Of a stretch of DNA of 64,000 nucleotides, positions 8,225 through 16,365 are shown piece after piece. The notes under the pieces were generated by a model. That model was given only the letters and a program-made list of their open reading frames with translations, made no database searches and was not told the origin of the DNA. Source of the DNA: JAOUGY01 sp963785075 (GTDB taxonomy: Bacteria > Actinomycetota > Acidimicrobiia > Spongiisociales > ZC4RG35); assembly GCA_963785075.1 (NCBI GenBank), contig CAWATW010000005.1, positions 1-64,000 on the forward strand, in the 5' to 3' direction. The stretch's first letter is position 1. Every line of letters begins with the position of its first letter. A program made the translations under genes and the position numbers.

Positions 8225-9520
8225 TCACAGCGCTGCGATCGCCTGATCGAAGTCGGCGATGATGTCGTCGATGTGCTCGATCCCCACCGACACCCTGATC
8301 AGATCGGCCTCGACACCAGCGGCTCGTTGCTCGTCGGCGTCCAGCTGCTGGTGGGTGGTCGACGCAGGGTGGATGACCAGCGTCTTGGCGTCCCCGACGT
8401 TGGCCAGGTGACTCGCCAGTTTGGTGTGCTCGATGAAACGCTTACCCGCATCGAAGCCCTCGTTCAGCCCGAATGAGAGCACACATCCGAAGCCGTTTCG
8501 GAGGTACTTCTGGGCGTTGGCGTGATACGGATGGGACTCGAGGCCGGGGTAGCTCACCCATGCCACCGCAGGATGCTCTGACAACCAGCGAGCGAGAGCG
8601 TCGGCGTTGTCGGCGTGCCGCTGGACCCGCAAGCTGAGGGTCTCGAGGCCCTGGAGCAGCAGGAACGCATTGAACGGCGACAATGCGGCGCCGAGGTCGC
8701 GGAGCCCCTCCACTCTGGCGCGAATGGCGAAGGCGATGTTGCCGAAATCGGTTTCGGGGTTGAACACATCGGTGAACACCAGGCCGTGATAACCGGGTGC
8801 CGGCTCGGTGAATATCGGGAACTTGCCGTCCCGCCAGTCGAAGTTACCGGAGTCGACGACGACCCCGCCGATCGACGTTCCGTGCCCGCCGATCCACTTC
8901 GTGGCCGACTGCACCACGATGTCGGCACCGTGGTCGATTGGACGACACAGATAGCCGGCCGCTCCGAACGTGTTGTCCACGACCAGCGGAATGCCGTGCC
9001 GGTGAGCGACATCTGCGATCGCTGCGATGTCGGGTACGTTGTAGCGCGGGTTGCCGATGGACTCGAGGTAGATGGCCTTGGTCCGGTCGGTGATCTCAGC
9101 CTCGAAGTCCTCCGGCGCATCACCGTCGACGAACGCTACGTCCCAACCCAGCCGGGGGAAGGCAACCTTGAACTGGTTGTACGTGCCCCCGTAGAGATAC
9201 GACGTCGACACGATGTGGTCCCCGGCCTCGAGGATGGTTGCGAAGGCGAGGAGCTGGGCTGCCTGTCCCGACGCCGTTGCGACGCCGGCTACGCCACCCT
9301 CCAGAGCGGCGACCCTCTGCTCGAACACATCGGTTGTCGGATTCATGATCCGCGTGTAGATGTTCCCGAACTCCTGCAACCCGAAGAGCCGCGCTGCATG
9401 ATCGGTGTCGTTGAAGGTGTAGGAGGTGGTCTGATAGATCGGAACCGCCCGGGCGTTCGTGCCTGGTGCCGGCTCCTGGCCGGCGTGTACCTGAAGGGTC
9501 TCGAAGTGATAGTCCGTCAT
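8225..9520 (-). CDS. metY: O-acetylhomoserine sulfhydrylase (aminocarboxypropyltransferase)
   Basis: 431 residues, full length for the family. It is a PLP enzyme of the Cys/Met metabolism group that joins sulfide or methanethiol to O-acetylhomoserine in methionine synthesis. Visible marks are the N-terminal FETLQVHAGQEP, YTRIMNPTTDVFEQRVAALEGG, the aspartate loop VVDNTFGAAGY, the PLP lysine in SATKWIGGHGTSIGG, and the C-terminal RVSVGIEHIDDIIADFDQA. The region after the PLP lysine (FGNIAFAIRARVEGLRDLG) is typical of MetY rather than MetB or MetZ. It lies 26 bases behind the OsmC gene, probably the same operon. Confidence 0.93.
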   Translation of the reverse strand: MTDYHFETLQVHAGQEPAPGTNARAVPIYQTTSYTFNDTDHAARLFGLQEFGNIYTRIMNPTTDVFEQRVAALEGGVAGVATASGQAAQLLAFATILEAGDHIVSTSYLYGGTYNQFKVAFPRLGWDVAFVDGDAPEDFEAEITDRTKAIYLESIGNPRYNVPDIAAIADVAHRHGIPLVVDNTFGAAGYLCRPIDHGADIVVQSATKWIGGHGTSIGGVVVDSGNFDWRDGKFPIFTEPAPGYHGLVFTDVFNPETDFGNIAFAIRARVEGLRDLGAALSPFNAFLLLQGLETLSLRVQRHADNADALARWLSEHPAVAWVSYPGLESHPYHANAQKYLRNGFGCVLSFGLNEGFDAGKRFIEHTKLASHLANVGDAKTLVIHPASTTHQQLDADEQRAAGVEADLIRVSVGIEHIDDIIADFDQAIAAL

Positions 9521-9546
9521 TCTGTCTCCTCGTCGTGTCTGGTGGG

Positions 9547-10068
9547 TCAGTTGATCGTGACGTCGACCGGAATCGAGGCCTGGAGCGTGTGGCCCACAGG
9601 GGATGTCGATGTCACCTTCTCGTGCAGGGCAGCGATCTCGTCGGCTGAGGCGTCGCTGGCCAGTTTCACTCGAGCCCGAATGTCGTGGAAGCCCGCGTGA
9701 CCTTTCTTCAAGCCGAGGAACGCATGGAGATCGAGATCTCCTTCGATGTCGATCTCGAGCTGATGGATGGCGATATCTGCCGCCGAGGCGTTGGCCGCGT
9801 AGCCAACTGCGAGGCAGTTCCCGAGCGCAGCGAGCAACTGCTCGACCGGATTGGGTGCGGTGTCGGAGCCCCCCAGACCCTCTGGCTCATCGGAGGGGAT
9901 GGGATCGAAGGCCCTGATCACAGCCGACGAGCGGAAGCCACCGGTCCATGTGACCTGGGCGGCCCACGTCGTCGCAGCTCGCTCCGGCTCGTCTGAGATA
10001 GCTCCTATCAGGGCGCCGACCGTGCCGAGATCGACGTCGTTGATCTTGTCGGAAAGGGTGTGGGTCAT
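9547..10068 (-). CDS. OsmC family protein lacking the second cysteine
   Basis: 173 residues from ATG 10068, which has AGGAG eight bases upstream. The OsmC fold is visible: an N-terminal strand-rich part (QVTWTGGFRSSAV), the helix NPVEQLLAALGNCLAVGYAA with the first conserved Cys, and a final strand SPVGHTLQASIPVDV. The second catalytic Cys of peroxidase members, normally in a CPV motif, is Ser here. Thiol peroxidase activity of the standard two-Cys type is therefore doubtful. It is the first gene of an operon with metY, which hints at a task in sulfur or persulfide handling. Confidence 0.85.
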   Translation of the reverse strand: MTHTLSDKINDVDLGTVGALIGAISDEPERAATTWAAQVTWTGGFRSSAVIRAFDPIPSDEPEGLGGSDTAPNPVEQLLAALGNCLAVGYAANASAADIAIHQLEIDIEGDLDLHAFLGLKKGHAGFHDIRARVKLASDASADEIAALHEKVTSTSPVGHTLQASIPVDVTIN

Positions 10069-10542
10069 GGTTTCGTCTCCTATGCGTGATCGAATTGCGT
10101 GGTGTACCCGCCGATGGGCCAAGCCTCTCGGGCGGCGGTGGGTGTCAGCGAGTCGAGAATCGCCGGCGGACCGCCCGAGAGCGCCCACACGAGGTCGGAC
10201 AAGACGCCCGGCAAGCCGCAGCCAGCGGCGCCGTGGGAGGCGGGTACTGCATTCGAGTCATGTTCACTCCAGTCGAGATTCGAGCGCTCGTTGAGCGCCT
10301 CGAGCGGAGTGACCGCTCTGGAGACGTCTCATCGATCAGGCATTGGCACCTGGTTCGGACCGAGATCCGATGGTTGCCGCGGCTTCGAAGGGCCTGTCCC
10401 TCCACCGCTCTGGATGAGCGCGTTGTCAATCGTGTGCGAGTATGGAGTGACCGACTCCCGGTTGTCAAGCCTTCGCGATTCTGTGGCGCCTTCCGGCCAA
10501 ACGTGGTTAAGGTTTGCCCGACCGACCCCAATAGAGGACTGA
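10069..10542. other. 474-base intergenic region without a supported gene
   Basis: It lies between the divergent OsmC-metY operon and the ECF sigma gene, so it should hold both promoters. Several GC-rich inverted repeats occur (for example the arms around GAGCGCTCG at 10280-10300). Open frames crossing it lack ribosome sites and family resemblance. A SAM-type riboswitch was looked for ahead of the methionine operon and none could be aligned. Confidence 0.5.
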
Positions 10543-11139
10543 GTGCACGAGCACCTCACCGACTGCGAGATCATCGTGGCGTCCCGTCGACGCCCCGAAC
10601 TGTTCGAGGTGGTTTTCGAGCGGCACTATCACGCGGTGTTTCGTTTCGCCGCCGGTCGGAATGGCTTCGACGACGCCGGCGACATCGCGTCAGACACGTT
10701 CGTGCGGGCATTCGATCGGCGCGATCGGTTCCGCACCGATCGTGACAACGCTCTGCCCTGGCTGTTCGGGATCGCCGCCAACGTCGCCAGGGAACGGAAC
10801 CGCAAGCGCATCCGCAGAATGCGGATGCTGCGCCGCTCAGCGTCTCTGAACGCCGGCGATGACTCCAGATTCGAGTTGGAGGCGGCCGAGCGGGTCGACG
10901 CCTTGTCGCAACGAGACGACCTCGCGTCGGCGCTTGCGACGTTGTCCGAGGACGAATACCAGGTGCTGATGCTGCTGGCGATCGCCGACTTCAGCTATTC
11001 CGACATCGCAGCGGCGCTGGACATTCCCATCGGAACCGTGAGGTCCCGAATCCACCGGGCGCGGAACAAGATGCGGGAACTCCTGGAGGTCGAACGGCCA
11101 ATACCAGGCGATATCGCCGCCAATGGACGAACTCTCTGA
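10543..11139 (+). CDS. ECF-type RNA polymerase sigma factor
   Basis: 198 residues. Sigma region 2 is seen at residues ~22-90 (FERHYHAVFRFAAGR, then DIASDTFVRAFDRR and LPWLFGIAANVARERNRK). Region 4 follows at ~125-180 (LATLSEDEYQVLMLLAIAD, SYSDIAAALDIPIGTVRSRIHRAR). The spacing and lack of region 3 make it an extracytoplasmic-function factor. GTG 10543 is preceded by AGAGGA (10533-10538). The next gene starts inside its 3' end, so the downstream membrane protein is the likely cognate regulator or target. Confidence 0.93.
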   Translation: MHEHLTDCEIIVASRRRPELFEVVFERHYHAVFRFAAGRNGFDDAGDIASDTFVRAFDRRDRFRTDRDNALPWLFGIAANVARERNRKRIRRMRMLRRSASLNAGDDSRFELEAAERVDALSQRDDLASALATLSEDEYQVLMLLAIADFSYSDIAAALDIPIGTVRSRIHRARNKMRELLEVERPIPGDIAANGRTL

Positions 11140-12064
11140 CCTCGTACGCTCGCTGACGCCTGGTCCTGATTCTGTGGACGGGCAGGCTCGCGCCAGGCTC
11201 CGTGACGCCTTCGGCGCGGAACGTCGGCGCGTCAGCCGAGAGTGGTTCTTGGTCCGAGCAGTCGCCGTCGGAATGGTCATGTTCGTGGTGTGGTCGATCG
11301 CACCGGCGACGCCTACCGACGCCGAGCTTCCCTTGATCGGCTTGGCTCAGGCGACCGCTCGTTTGGCACCGCCTCAGCTCGATCCCGGCGAGCAATGGTA
11401 CGTTCGCGAGGTTCGAGCTGAACGGCGCTCGATCATGGACAACTCGAGCGTGACCCCCGAGGACATCGCCGTGATGGTCAACACCGTGGCAGAGACTTGG
11501 GTGGACGTGTCGACGTCGACCATGCATCGCGTCACGATCTCGCACGTGGAGGTCATCGCTCCCGAAGACCGCGCTGCGTTCGAACGGATGCAGGCCGAGG
11601 ACCAATTGGCCAACGTCGGCAGGATCGAAGAGGAGCCGGTCGAGATCGCCTATCCCGGCGTCCATCCCATGTGGGCCGGTGGACCCGACGCCGTCTATGC
11701 GGAGTTGTCGAGTTCCGTGGGGACGTCGGATGACGTGAGACTCGATCGTCTGGCGATCTTGAGAGCCGCCGCCGACCTGATGCAGCATCACGGCGTCGAT
11801 CCAGCCAAGCGGAGCACGCTCCTGCTGACCATCGCCCGGATCCCGGGGATCGATGTCGACACGATCGATGGTGCGGTGCGGGTCGGCTATCAGTACGTCT
11901 TGGGTGATGTGGCGCACGAGGTGCGTTACGACTTCGATCCGAGATCGGGCGCCTTGGTCGGCGAATCGATCGCAACGCTCGCGACTCCGACCTCGCCCGG
12001 CATCGTGCTCTCCGAGTCACGATATGAGGCCAGGCTCGAGGTGAACGCTCCCGACCAGAGCTAG
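11123..12064 (+). CDS. Membrane protein coupled to ECF sigma factor
   Basis: 313 residues. A basic cytoplasmic N-terminus of about 45 residues is followed by one membrane helix (VRAVAVGMVMFVVWSIAP, ~46-63) and a ~240-residue exterior domain with QWYVREVRAE and a C-terminal YDFDPRSGALVGE. This layout is like the CU044_5270-type partners often encoded beside actinobacterial ECF factors. No zinc-binding anti-sigma (HxxxCxxC) motif is present. It overlaps the sigma gene by 17 bases, implying tight co-expression. An anti-sigma or sensing role is inferred only. Confidence 0.7.
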   Translation: MDELSDLVRSLTPGPDSVDGQARARLRDAFGAERRRVSREWFLVRAVAVGMVMFVVWSIAPATPTDAELPLIGLAQATARLAPPQLDPGEQWYVREVRAERRSIMDNSSVTPEDIAVMVNTVAETWVDVSTSTMHRVTISHVEVIAPEDRAAFERMQAEDQLANVGRIEEEPVEIAYPGVHPMWAGGPDAVYAELSSSVGTSDDVRLDRLAILRAAADLMQHHGVDPAKRSTLLLTIARIPGIDVDTIDGAVRVGYQYVLGDVAHEVRYDFDPRSGALVGESIATLATPTSPGIVLSESRYEARLEVNAPDQS

Positions 12065-12257
12065 GGAGTTTCTGGGTTCGGTCTCGGGATGGTGCAGATC
12101 GTCGCCGGCCGGGGCGACCGAAGCCGGGGCCAGAGAACCGAATTTCCACCATCGGTCAATACCCATCGACACGGTGCGCTCGGCCGAATGGTGGATCGGT
12201 CGAAAGGTAACAATCGGGCGTCGGCCACCCGGGCTAACCGTTTCCTCCCAGCCAGTA

Positions 12258-12283
12258 CAGGCCGGCCCGAAAGGGCCGGCCTG
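12258..12283. terminator. Strong hairpin between convergent operons
   Basis: An eleven-base-pair perfect stem (CAGGCCGGCCC with GGGCCGGCCTG) carries a GAAA tetraloop, followed on the plus strand by TCTCGTTC. It lies between the end of the sigma/membrane operon and the end of the thioredoxin gene and can serve both. Confidence 0.75.
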
Positions 12284-12311
12284 TCTCGTTCGACGGGAGT
12301 CGGGGGAGCGG

Positions 12312-12686
12312 TCAGGCGCTCTCTTCAGCCTTCTGCTCCTCGATTTGACGGCGTACATCATCCATGTCCAGATCGCGGACCTGACGGATGAGGTCCTTCA
12401 GCATCGGCTCCGGCAGTGCTCCGGGCTGCGAGTACAGGAGAACCTGGTCGCGGAACACCATCAGGGTCGGAATCGAGCGGATTCCGAACTGCATCGCCAG
12501 CTCCTGCTGGTCTTCGGTGTCGACCTTGGCAAAGACGAGGTCGGGATTCTCCACCGAGGCGGCCTCGTAGGTGGGTGCAAATGAACGGCATGGGCCGCAC
12601 CAACCGGCCCAGAAGTCGACGAGGACCGTCTCATTGTCGGTGACGGTCTGCTCGAACGAGTCGAGCGTCAGATCGATGGTCGGCAT
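12312..12686 (-). CDS. Thioredoxin with C-terminal extension
   Basis: 124 residues. It has the thioredoxin fold with active site FWAGWCGPC at about residues 25-33, and the cis-proline loop RSIPTLMVFRDQ at ~70-81. After the normal end at ~105 there is a charged helical extension rich in Glu and Lys. It reduces protein disulfides in the cytoplasm; no signal peptide is present. ATG 12686 follows an AAAGGA site. No thioredoxin reductase gene is nearby. Confidence 0.9.
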   Translation of the reverse strand: MPTIDLTLDSFEQTVTDNETVLVDFWAGWCGPCRSFAPTYEAASVENPDLVFAKVDTEDQQELAMQFGIRSIPTLMVFRDQVLLYSQPGALPEPMLKDLIRQVRDLDMDDVRRQIEEQKAEESA

Positions 12687-12800
12687 GTCGTGGTCCTTTC
12701 CAGGTGAGAAGTCGTGTTCACTCGTCCCGAAACACCTCGAGGCAACATGATATTCCAAGAGCCGAATGTTTCCGGCCACGACGCCGAGGCTCGGCGTTCG

Positions 12801-13172
12801 TCACGGCAGCTGCATGAATTGAAGGTAGTTCCCGTCTGGATCAGCGATGGTGCAGATCCGGCCACCCCACGATTCGTCCTCGGGAAGTCGGATGACAAGC
12901 GCTCCAAGCTCGCCGGCGCGCCTGGCCCAGGCGTCCACGTCATCCACATTCAGGTTGATCATGATGCGAGCAGGTTCCCCGGAGGATCCGGTCACGCCAT
13001 CGTGAAGCGTCACCGTGAGTCGGGTGTCGCCGCCGAGCTCGAAGTTGACGAAGCCGGACCGGCGAGACCGCATGGTGTGGCCGAGCAGTTCGACGTAGAA
13101 CCGTTCCATCGACTCATAGCGATCGAGCGAAGTGGAGATGATGATGCCGGCCAGGCCCTGAATCTCCGCCAT
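12801..13172 (-). CDS. VOC superfamily (glyoxalase-like) protein
   Basis: 123 residues forming one vicinal-oxygen-chelate domain: IIISTSLDRYESMERFYVE at the start, RIMINLNVDDVDAWARR in the middle, and ADPDGNYLQFMQLP at the end. The terminal Glu of many metal-dependent members is replaced by Gln (LQF), so metal binding is uncertain. The substrate cannot be predicted. A TACCAT box lies six bases before ATG 13172, indicating a leaderless start. It is divergent from the sensor-like gene at 13312. Confidence 0.8.
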   Translation of the reverse strand: MAEIQGLAGIIISTSLDRYESMERFYVELLGHTMRSRRSGFVNFELGGDTRLTVTLHDGVTGSSGEPARIMINLNVDDVDAWARRAGELGALVIRLPEDESWGGRICTIADPDGNYLQFMQLP

Positions 13173-13311
13173 CACCCGATGGTAGGTGCCTCTGTGGCAC
13201 AAATCCGAGCGCGCCGTCTTGAGACTGGCCCCCGCGAGCGCGATTGCAATAGTCACCCTCCAGATCACCCAGAGTGGTACCACTGATACGGGCAGTGGGA
13301 TGGGAGACGTT

Positions 13312-14409
13312 GTGCGGGGTATCCGAATCGTCGGGCTGATGACGCTCGTGGCCGCCGTGGGGTCGGCGGCCACCGGCGTCTGGTGGGCTGGCGCCACACG
13401 AGACCGCGCCGCCCTCGCGCAGGAAGAGGCATCGCTGGCCGTGGTGACGTCCGACCTTTCTTCGAGCGACATCCTGCTGTCACAGGCGATCGTGTTCGCT
13501 CTCGACGAAGGGGCGCAGGTCGTCGAGTCCGACGATGTCGTCGCGGCGCGGATGGCCGCCGAAGATGCCCTCGCGCGACTGGACGCGAGGGAGGTCGACG
13601 ACCAGGACGTGCAGGCACGCCTGGCCGCCTTCGTGGCCGGTGGATACGAGATCGTCGGCTTGTTGGCGGTCGACGATGTCGACGGCGCCCGCCAGGCCTA
13701 CGCGTCCGAACTCGACGCGATTCGTCTGCAGTTCGACGCAGCGGCCGCCGAACGCATCGGTGAGATCCAGGAGCGGGATGCGATGGTGGGCGAGGAGGTC
13801 ACGCTGGCTTCGGTGTTGACGGCTGCCATGACACTGGTCTTTGTCGTTGGATTCCTGGCTCTGATATGGAGCACATGGCAGCGGAGCAGAGCCGAGGGAG
13901 CCGGACTCCGCTCCGATGAACCTCCTCACATCGTGATCCAACTCCCCACCGGTCCCAACACCCTGTCGGAGCGGCGCCGATATCCCAAGGTCGACGACCT
14001 CGGATGGTTGATCGGCCAGGTGATCGAGCCCTTCGAGGCCCGCGGGTGGGACATGGGCATCACGTGTCCTGCGGTCGGGGTGGACTGCGATCCCGCCGAT
14101 GTCCGAGAGATGCTCGCGTCGCTGATCGGCAGAGCCGAAACCGCCGGCGCAGAGAGAATCGGCATCATCGTCCAGACCTCGGCCGATCGGGTACGGGTCG
14201 TCGTTGCAGACGATGGCGAACCGATCCTCGCTCCGGGTGGGTACCTCGATGGGTCCGACCCCATCAAGCTGAGGAGTGCGGTTCGGACTCGAGCGGAGGC
14301 GGCGACGGCCGAGCTGAGATGGTCGCGGATGCGCGATCTCAACTTCGCCACGCTCGACCTGCCACGGCTCGATCGAGCCTCCCAGCATGCTGTGAAGGCC
14401 GGAGTGTGA
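13312..14409 (+). CDS. Sensor-like membrane protein with degenerate ATPase-like domain
   Basis: 365 residues. Membrane helix 1 is at ~5-27 (GLMTLVAAVGSAATGVWWAG). An all-helical, acidic exterior domain of about 165 residues resembles four-helix chemoreceptor sensors. Helix 2 is at ~195-218 (AAMTLVFVVGFLALIW). A cytoplasmic part then includes GIIVQTSADRVRVVVADDGE, like the G-box of histidine-kinase ATPase domains. No phospho-accepting His region and no N-box were found, so catalysis is doubtful. GTG 13312 is chosen because GGGAG lies six bases upstream; ATG 13300 is possible. Its TGA overlaps the next start. Confidence 0.55.
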   Translation: MRGIRIVGLMTLVAAVGSAATGVWWAGATRDRAALAQEEASLAVVTSDLSSSDILLSQAIVFALDEGAQVVESDDVVAARMAAEDALARLDAREVDDQDVQARLAAFVAGGYEIVGLLAVDDVDGARQAYASELDAIRLQFDAAAAERIGEIQERDAMVGEEVTLASVLTAAMTLVFVVGFLALIWSTWQRSRAEGAGLRSDEPPHIVIQLPTGPNTLSERRRYPKVDDLGWLIGQVIEPFEARGWDMGITCPAVGVDCDPADVREMLASLIGRAETAGAERIGIIVQTSADRVRVVVADDGEPILAPGGYLDGSDPIKLRSAVRTRAEAATAELRWSRMRDLNFATLDLPRLDRASQHAVKAGV

Positions 14410-15191
14410 AGCTGGCGTTGCTGGCACTCGTGCTGGCGGCGATCGCAGCGCCCGAGGTCGACCAAGGAACGACCTGGTACATGCGTGGTGCCGGCACGCC
14501 GATCGCCGAACTGTCGCAGACCCCACCGGTTGCCGAAACCCCCTCCGATCCCGACGCCGACGGGCTGGCTGGTCGGACCCTGAAGCCGGGTGAGTATCAG
14601 GAGTTTCTGACGCGTCATGGAGGGGACACGATCGTCGGTTCCCCTCGTGTGACGATCTGGACGTCCAGCTCCGGATTCGCGCGAGGCGTGTACGGCGAAC
14701 TGCGCGTGGATCTGCTCGAGTGCACGAACAGCGGGTGCCGCCACCTCGCCGGCACGTCGATGAGCGCCGCACAGTGGGCCCTGGCCGACACCTGGGTCGA
14801 ACGCACCTTCGTGCTCGCCGAGCTGGACATCGTGCTCGAGCCTGGCAGCCAGATCTGCGTTCGAGTCGACGCCGGCGAAGACGTCGTCATGATCGCCTAC
14901 GACTCGGAGCAAACCCCGAGCGCGTTGTGGTTGCCGATCGGTACGACTCCGCCACAACCGCCCGATGTTGTCGACGGTTCGGACCCGGGTGACCCGGGTG
15001 CCCCGGGTGTCCCGGTGAACCCCGGACCGCTGGAGAATCGATCCGACCTCGTGGCGGGCACGCCGCCGATGGTGACGACAGATTTTCGCAACGCACCCTC
15101 CCTGGCGGGTCCTCTTCTCGTGGGGCTCTCGACGGTCGGTGCACTCAGTGCATGTGCCGGCGTCGCGTTGGCGATGCGACGCCGACGTTGA
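14406..15191 (+). CDS. Secreted protein with C-terminal membrane anchor
   Basis: 261 residues. A signal peptide (KLALLALVLAAIAAPE) precedes a beta-rich exterior domain containing PDADGLAGRTLKPGEY and RVTIWTSSSGFARGVYGEL, plus three Cys. It has a Pro/Gly linker (PGDPGAPGVPVNPGP, ~195-210) and a C-terminal hydrophobic helix followed by RRRR. It is therefore held in the membrane with its bulk outside. The beta-domain recalls exported proteins with a D-x-D-x-x-x-G-R-T-L motif found in some actinobacterial secretion loci, but no firm family is assigned. GTG 14406 overlaps the preceding TGA, so it is made together with the sensor-like protein. Confidence 0.6.
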   Translation: MKLALLALVLAAIAAPEVDQGTTWYMRGAGTPIAELSQTPPVAETPSDPDADGLAGRTLKPGEYQEFLTRHGGDTIVGSPRVTIWTSSSGFARGVYGELRVDLLECTNSGCRHLAGTSMSAAQWALADTWVERTFVLAELDIVLEPGSQICVRVDAGEDVVMIAYDSEQTPSALWLPIGTTPPQPPDVVDGSDPGDPGAPGVPVNPGPLENRSDLVAGTPPMVTTDFRNAPSLAGPLLVGLSTVGALSACAGVALAMRRRR

Positions 15192-15296
15192 CCATCGTCC
15201 GTGCACGCAGCGATCACGCGATCGGTTCGTCTTCGGAGGCGGGCGCACCAGGTGGATTCGGCGCTCGGGTTCTGACCATCGAGAAGACCCTGGAAG

Positions 15297-16139
15297 TCAC
15301 GAGAACACCACGGTGCGGGCGCCGACGAGGATGACTCGGTCTTCGGCGTGGTGCTTCACGGCCCGCGCAAGAACGCGGCGTTCGATGTCCTGTCCGATCA
15401 CTGACATTCGCTCGGGAGTCATGGAGTGGTCGACTCTTTCGACGTCTTGTTCGATGATCGGGCCTTCATCGAGATCCGACGTGACATAGTGCGCCGTGGC
15501 ACCGATCAGCTTGACGCCACGTGCGTGCGCCTGATGATAGGGCTTGGCGCCCTTGAAGCCGGGAAGAAACGAATGGTGGATGTTGATGATGCTTCCCGAC
15601 AATCGCTCGCACAGCGCGGGCGACAGGATCTGCATGTAGCGGGCCAGCACGACGAAGTCGATGCCCTGCTCGTCGATCAGTTGGAGGAGACGCCCCTCCT
15701 GCTGATCCCTGATGTCCGGAGTCACGGGCAGATGCTCGAATCGAACGCCGTACCGAGCGGCATGGTGGGCACAGGCGGTGTGGTTCGAGACGACCATTGG
15801 AATCTCGATGGGTAGTTCGCCGGTGCTCTGCCGGTAGAGGAGGTCCACCAGGCAATGATCCTGCTTCGAGACCATCACGAGCACTCGGGCCGGCCTGCGC
15901 TCGTCCCTGAGGTGGAACTCGGCTCCCAGCGAGGACGCGATCGGTGCGATCACCGTTTCGACCGCGTCAGGATCGCTGGCAGTCTCGAACCTCGTGCGCA
16001 TCGTGAACAGGCCAGATTCGAGGTCGTCGTACTGGGCGTTCTCGAGGATGTTGCCGTCGACCGCGAGCAAGCCTCCGGACACGGCATGGACGATCCCCGG
16101 TCGGTCGGGGCAGCTCAAGGTCAGGATGTATCGATGCAT
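15297..16139 (-). CDS. purU: Formyltetrahydrofolate deformylase
   Basis: 280 residues. An N-terminal ACT domain (~1-85; ILTLSCPDRPGIVHAVSG) is followed by a formyltransferase-type hydrolase domain. Catalytic Asn-His-Asp are visible in SIINIHHSFLPGFKGAKPY and HYVTSDLDEGPIIEQD. It releases formate from 10-formyl-tetrahydrofolate, balancing one-carbon pools and feeding formate to PurT-type purine synthesis. The ACT domain typically senses Met or Gly. ATG 16139 starts MHRYILTLSC; the upstream extension of the frame is not coding-like. Confidence 0.95.
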   Translation of the reverse strand: MHRYILTLSCPDRPGIVHAVSGGLLAVDGNILENAQYDDLESGLFTMRTRFETASDPDAVETVIAPIASSLGAEFHLRDERRPARVLVMVSKQDHCLVDLLYRQSTGELPIEIPMVVSNHTACAHHAARYGVRFEHLPVTPDIRDQQEGRLLQLIDEQGIDFVVLARYMQILSPALCERLSGSIINIHHSFLPGFKGAKPYHQAHARGVKLIGATAHYVTSDLDEGPIIEQDVERVDHSMTPERMSVIGQDIERRVLARAVKHHAEDRVILVGARTVVFS

Positions 16140-16365
16140 GCCGCACTTCCGAGGGTGGAGGGATGATACCGACCCGGCGGGAGTGAACGGCTGGGCACAC
16201 GCCCGTCGTCCGTCGACTCGGCCACCGCCCGGTTCCGAGACCGGATCGTCGGCGCCCGATTGTGCCATGCGCCAGCCGCCTCCTGCTCCATCGTCCGACG
16301 TCGACTCGATGTCAGGTCGACGATCCGGTACTGTCCTCTCGCTGATCCAACATGGGGAAATGGCG

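Noticed and set aside
10069..10542. A SAM or other riboswitch upstream of the OsmC-metY operon
   Set aside because: GC-rich hairpins are present, but no conserved core of SAM-I, SAM-II or SAM-IV could be lined up on the minus strand.
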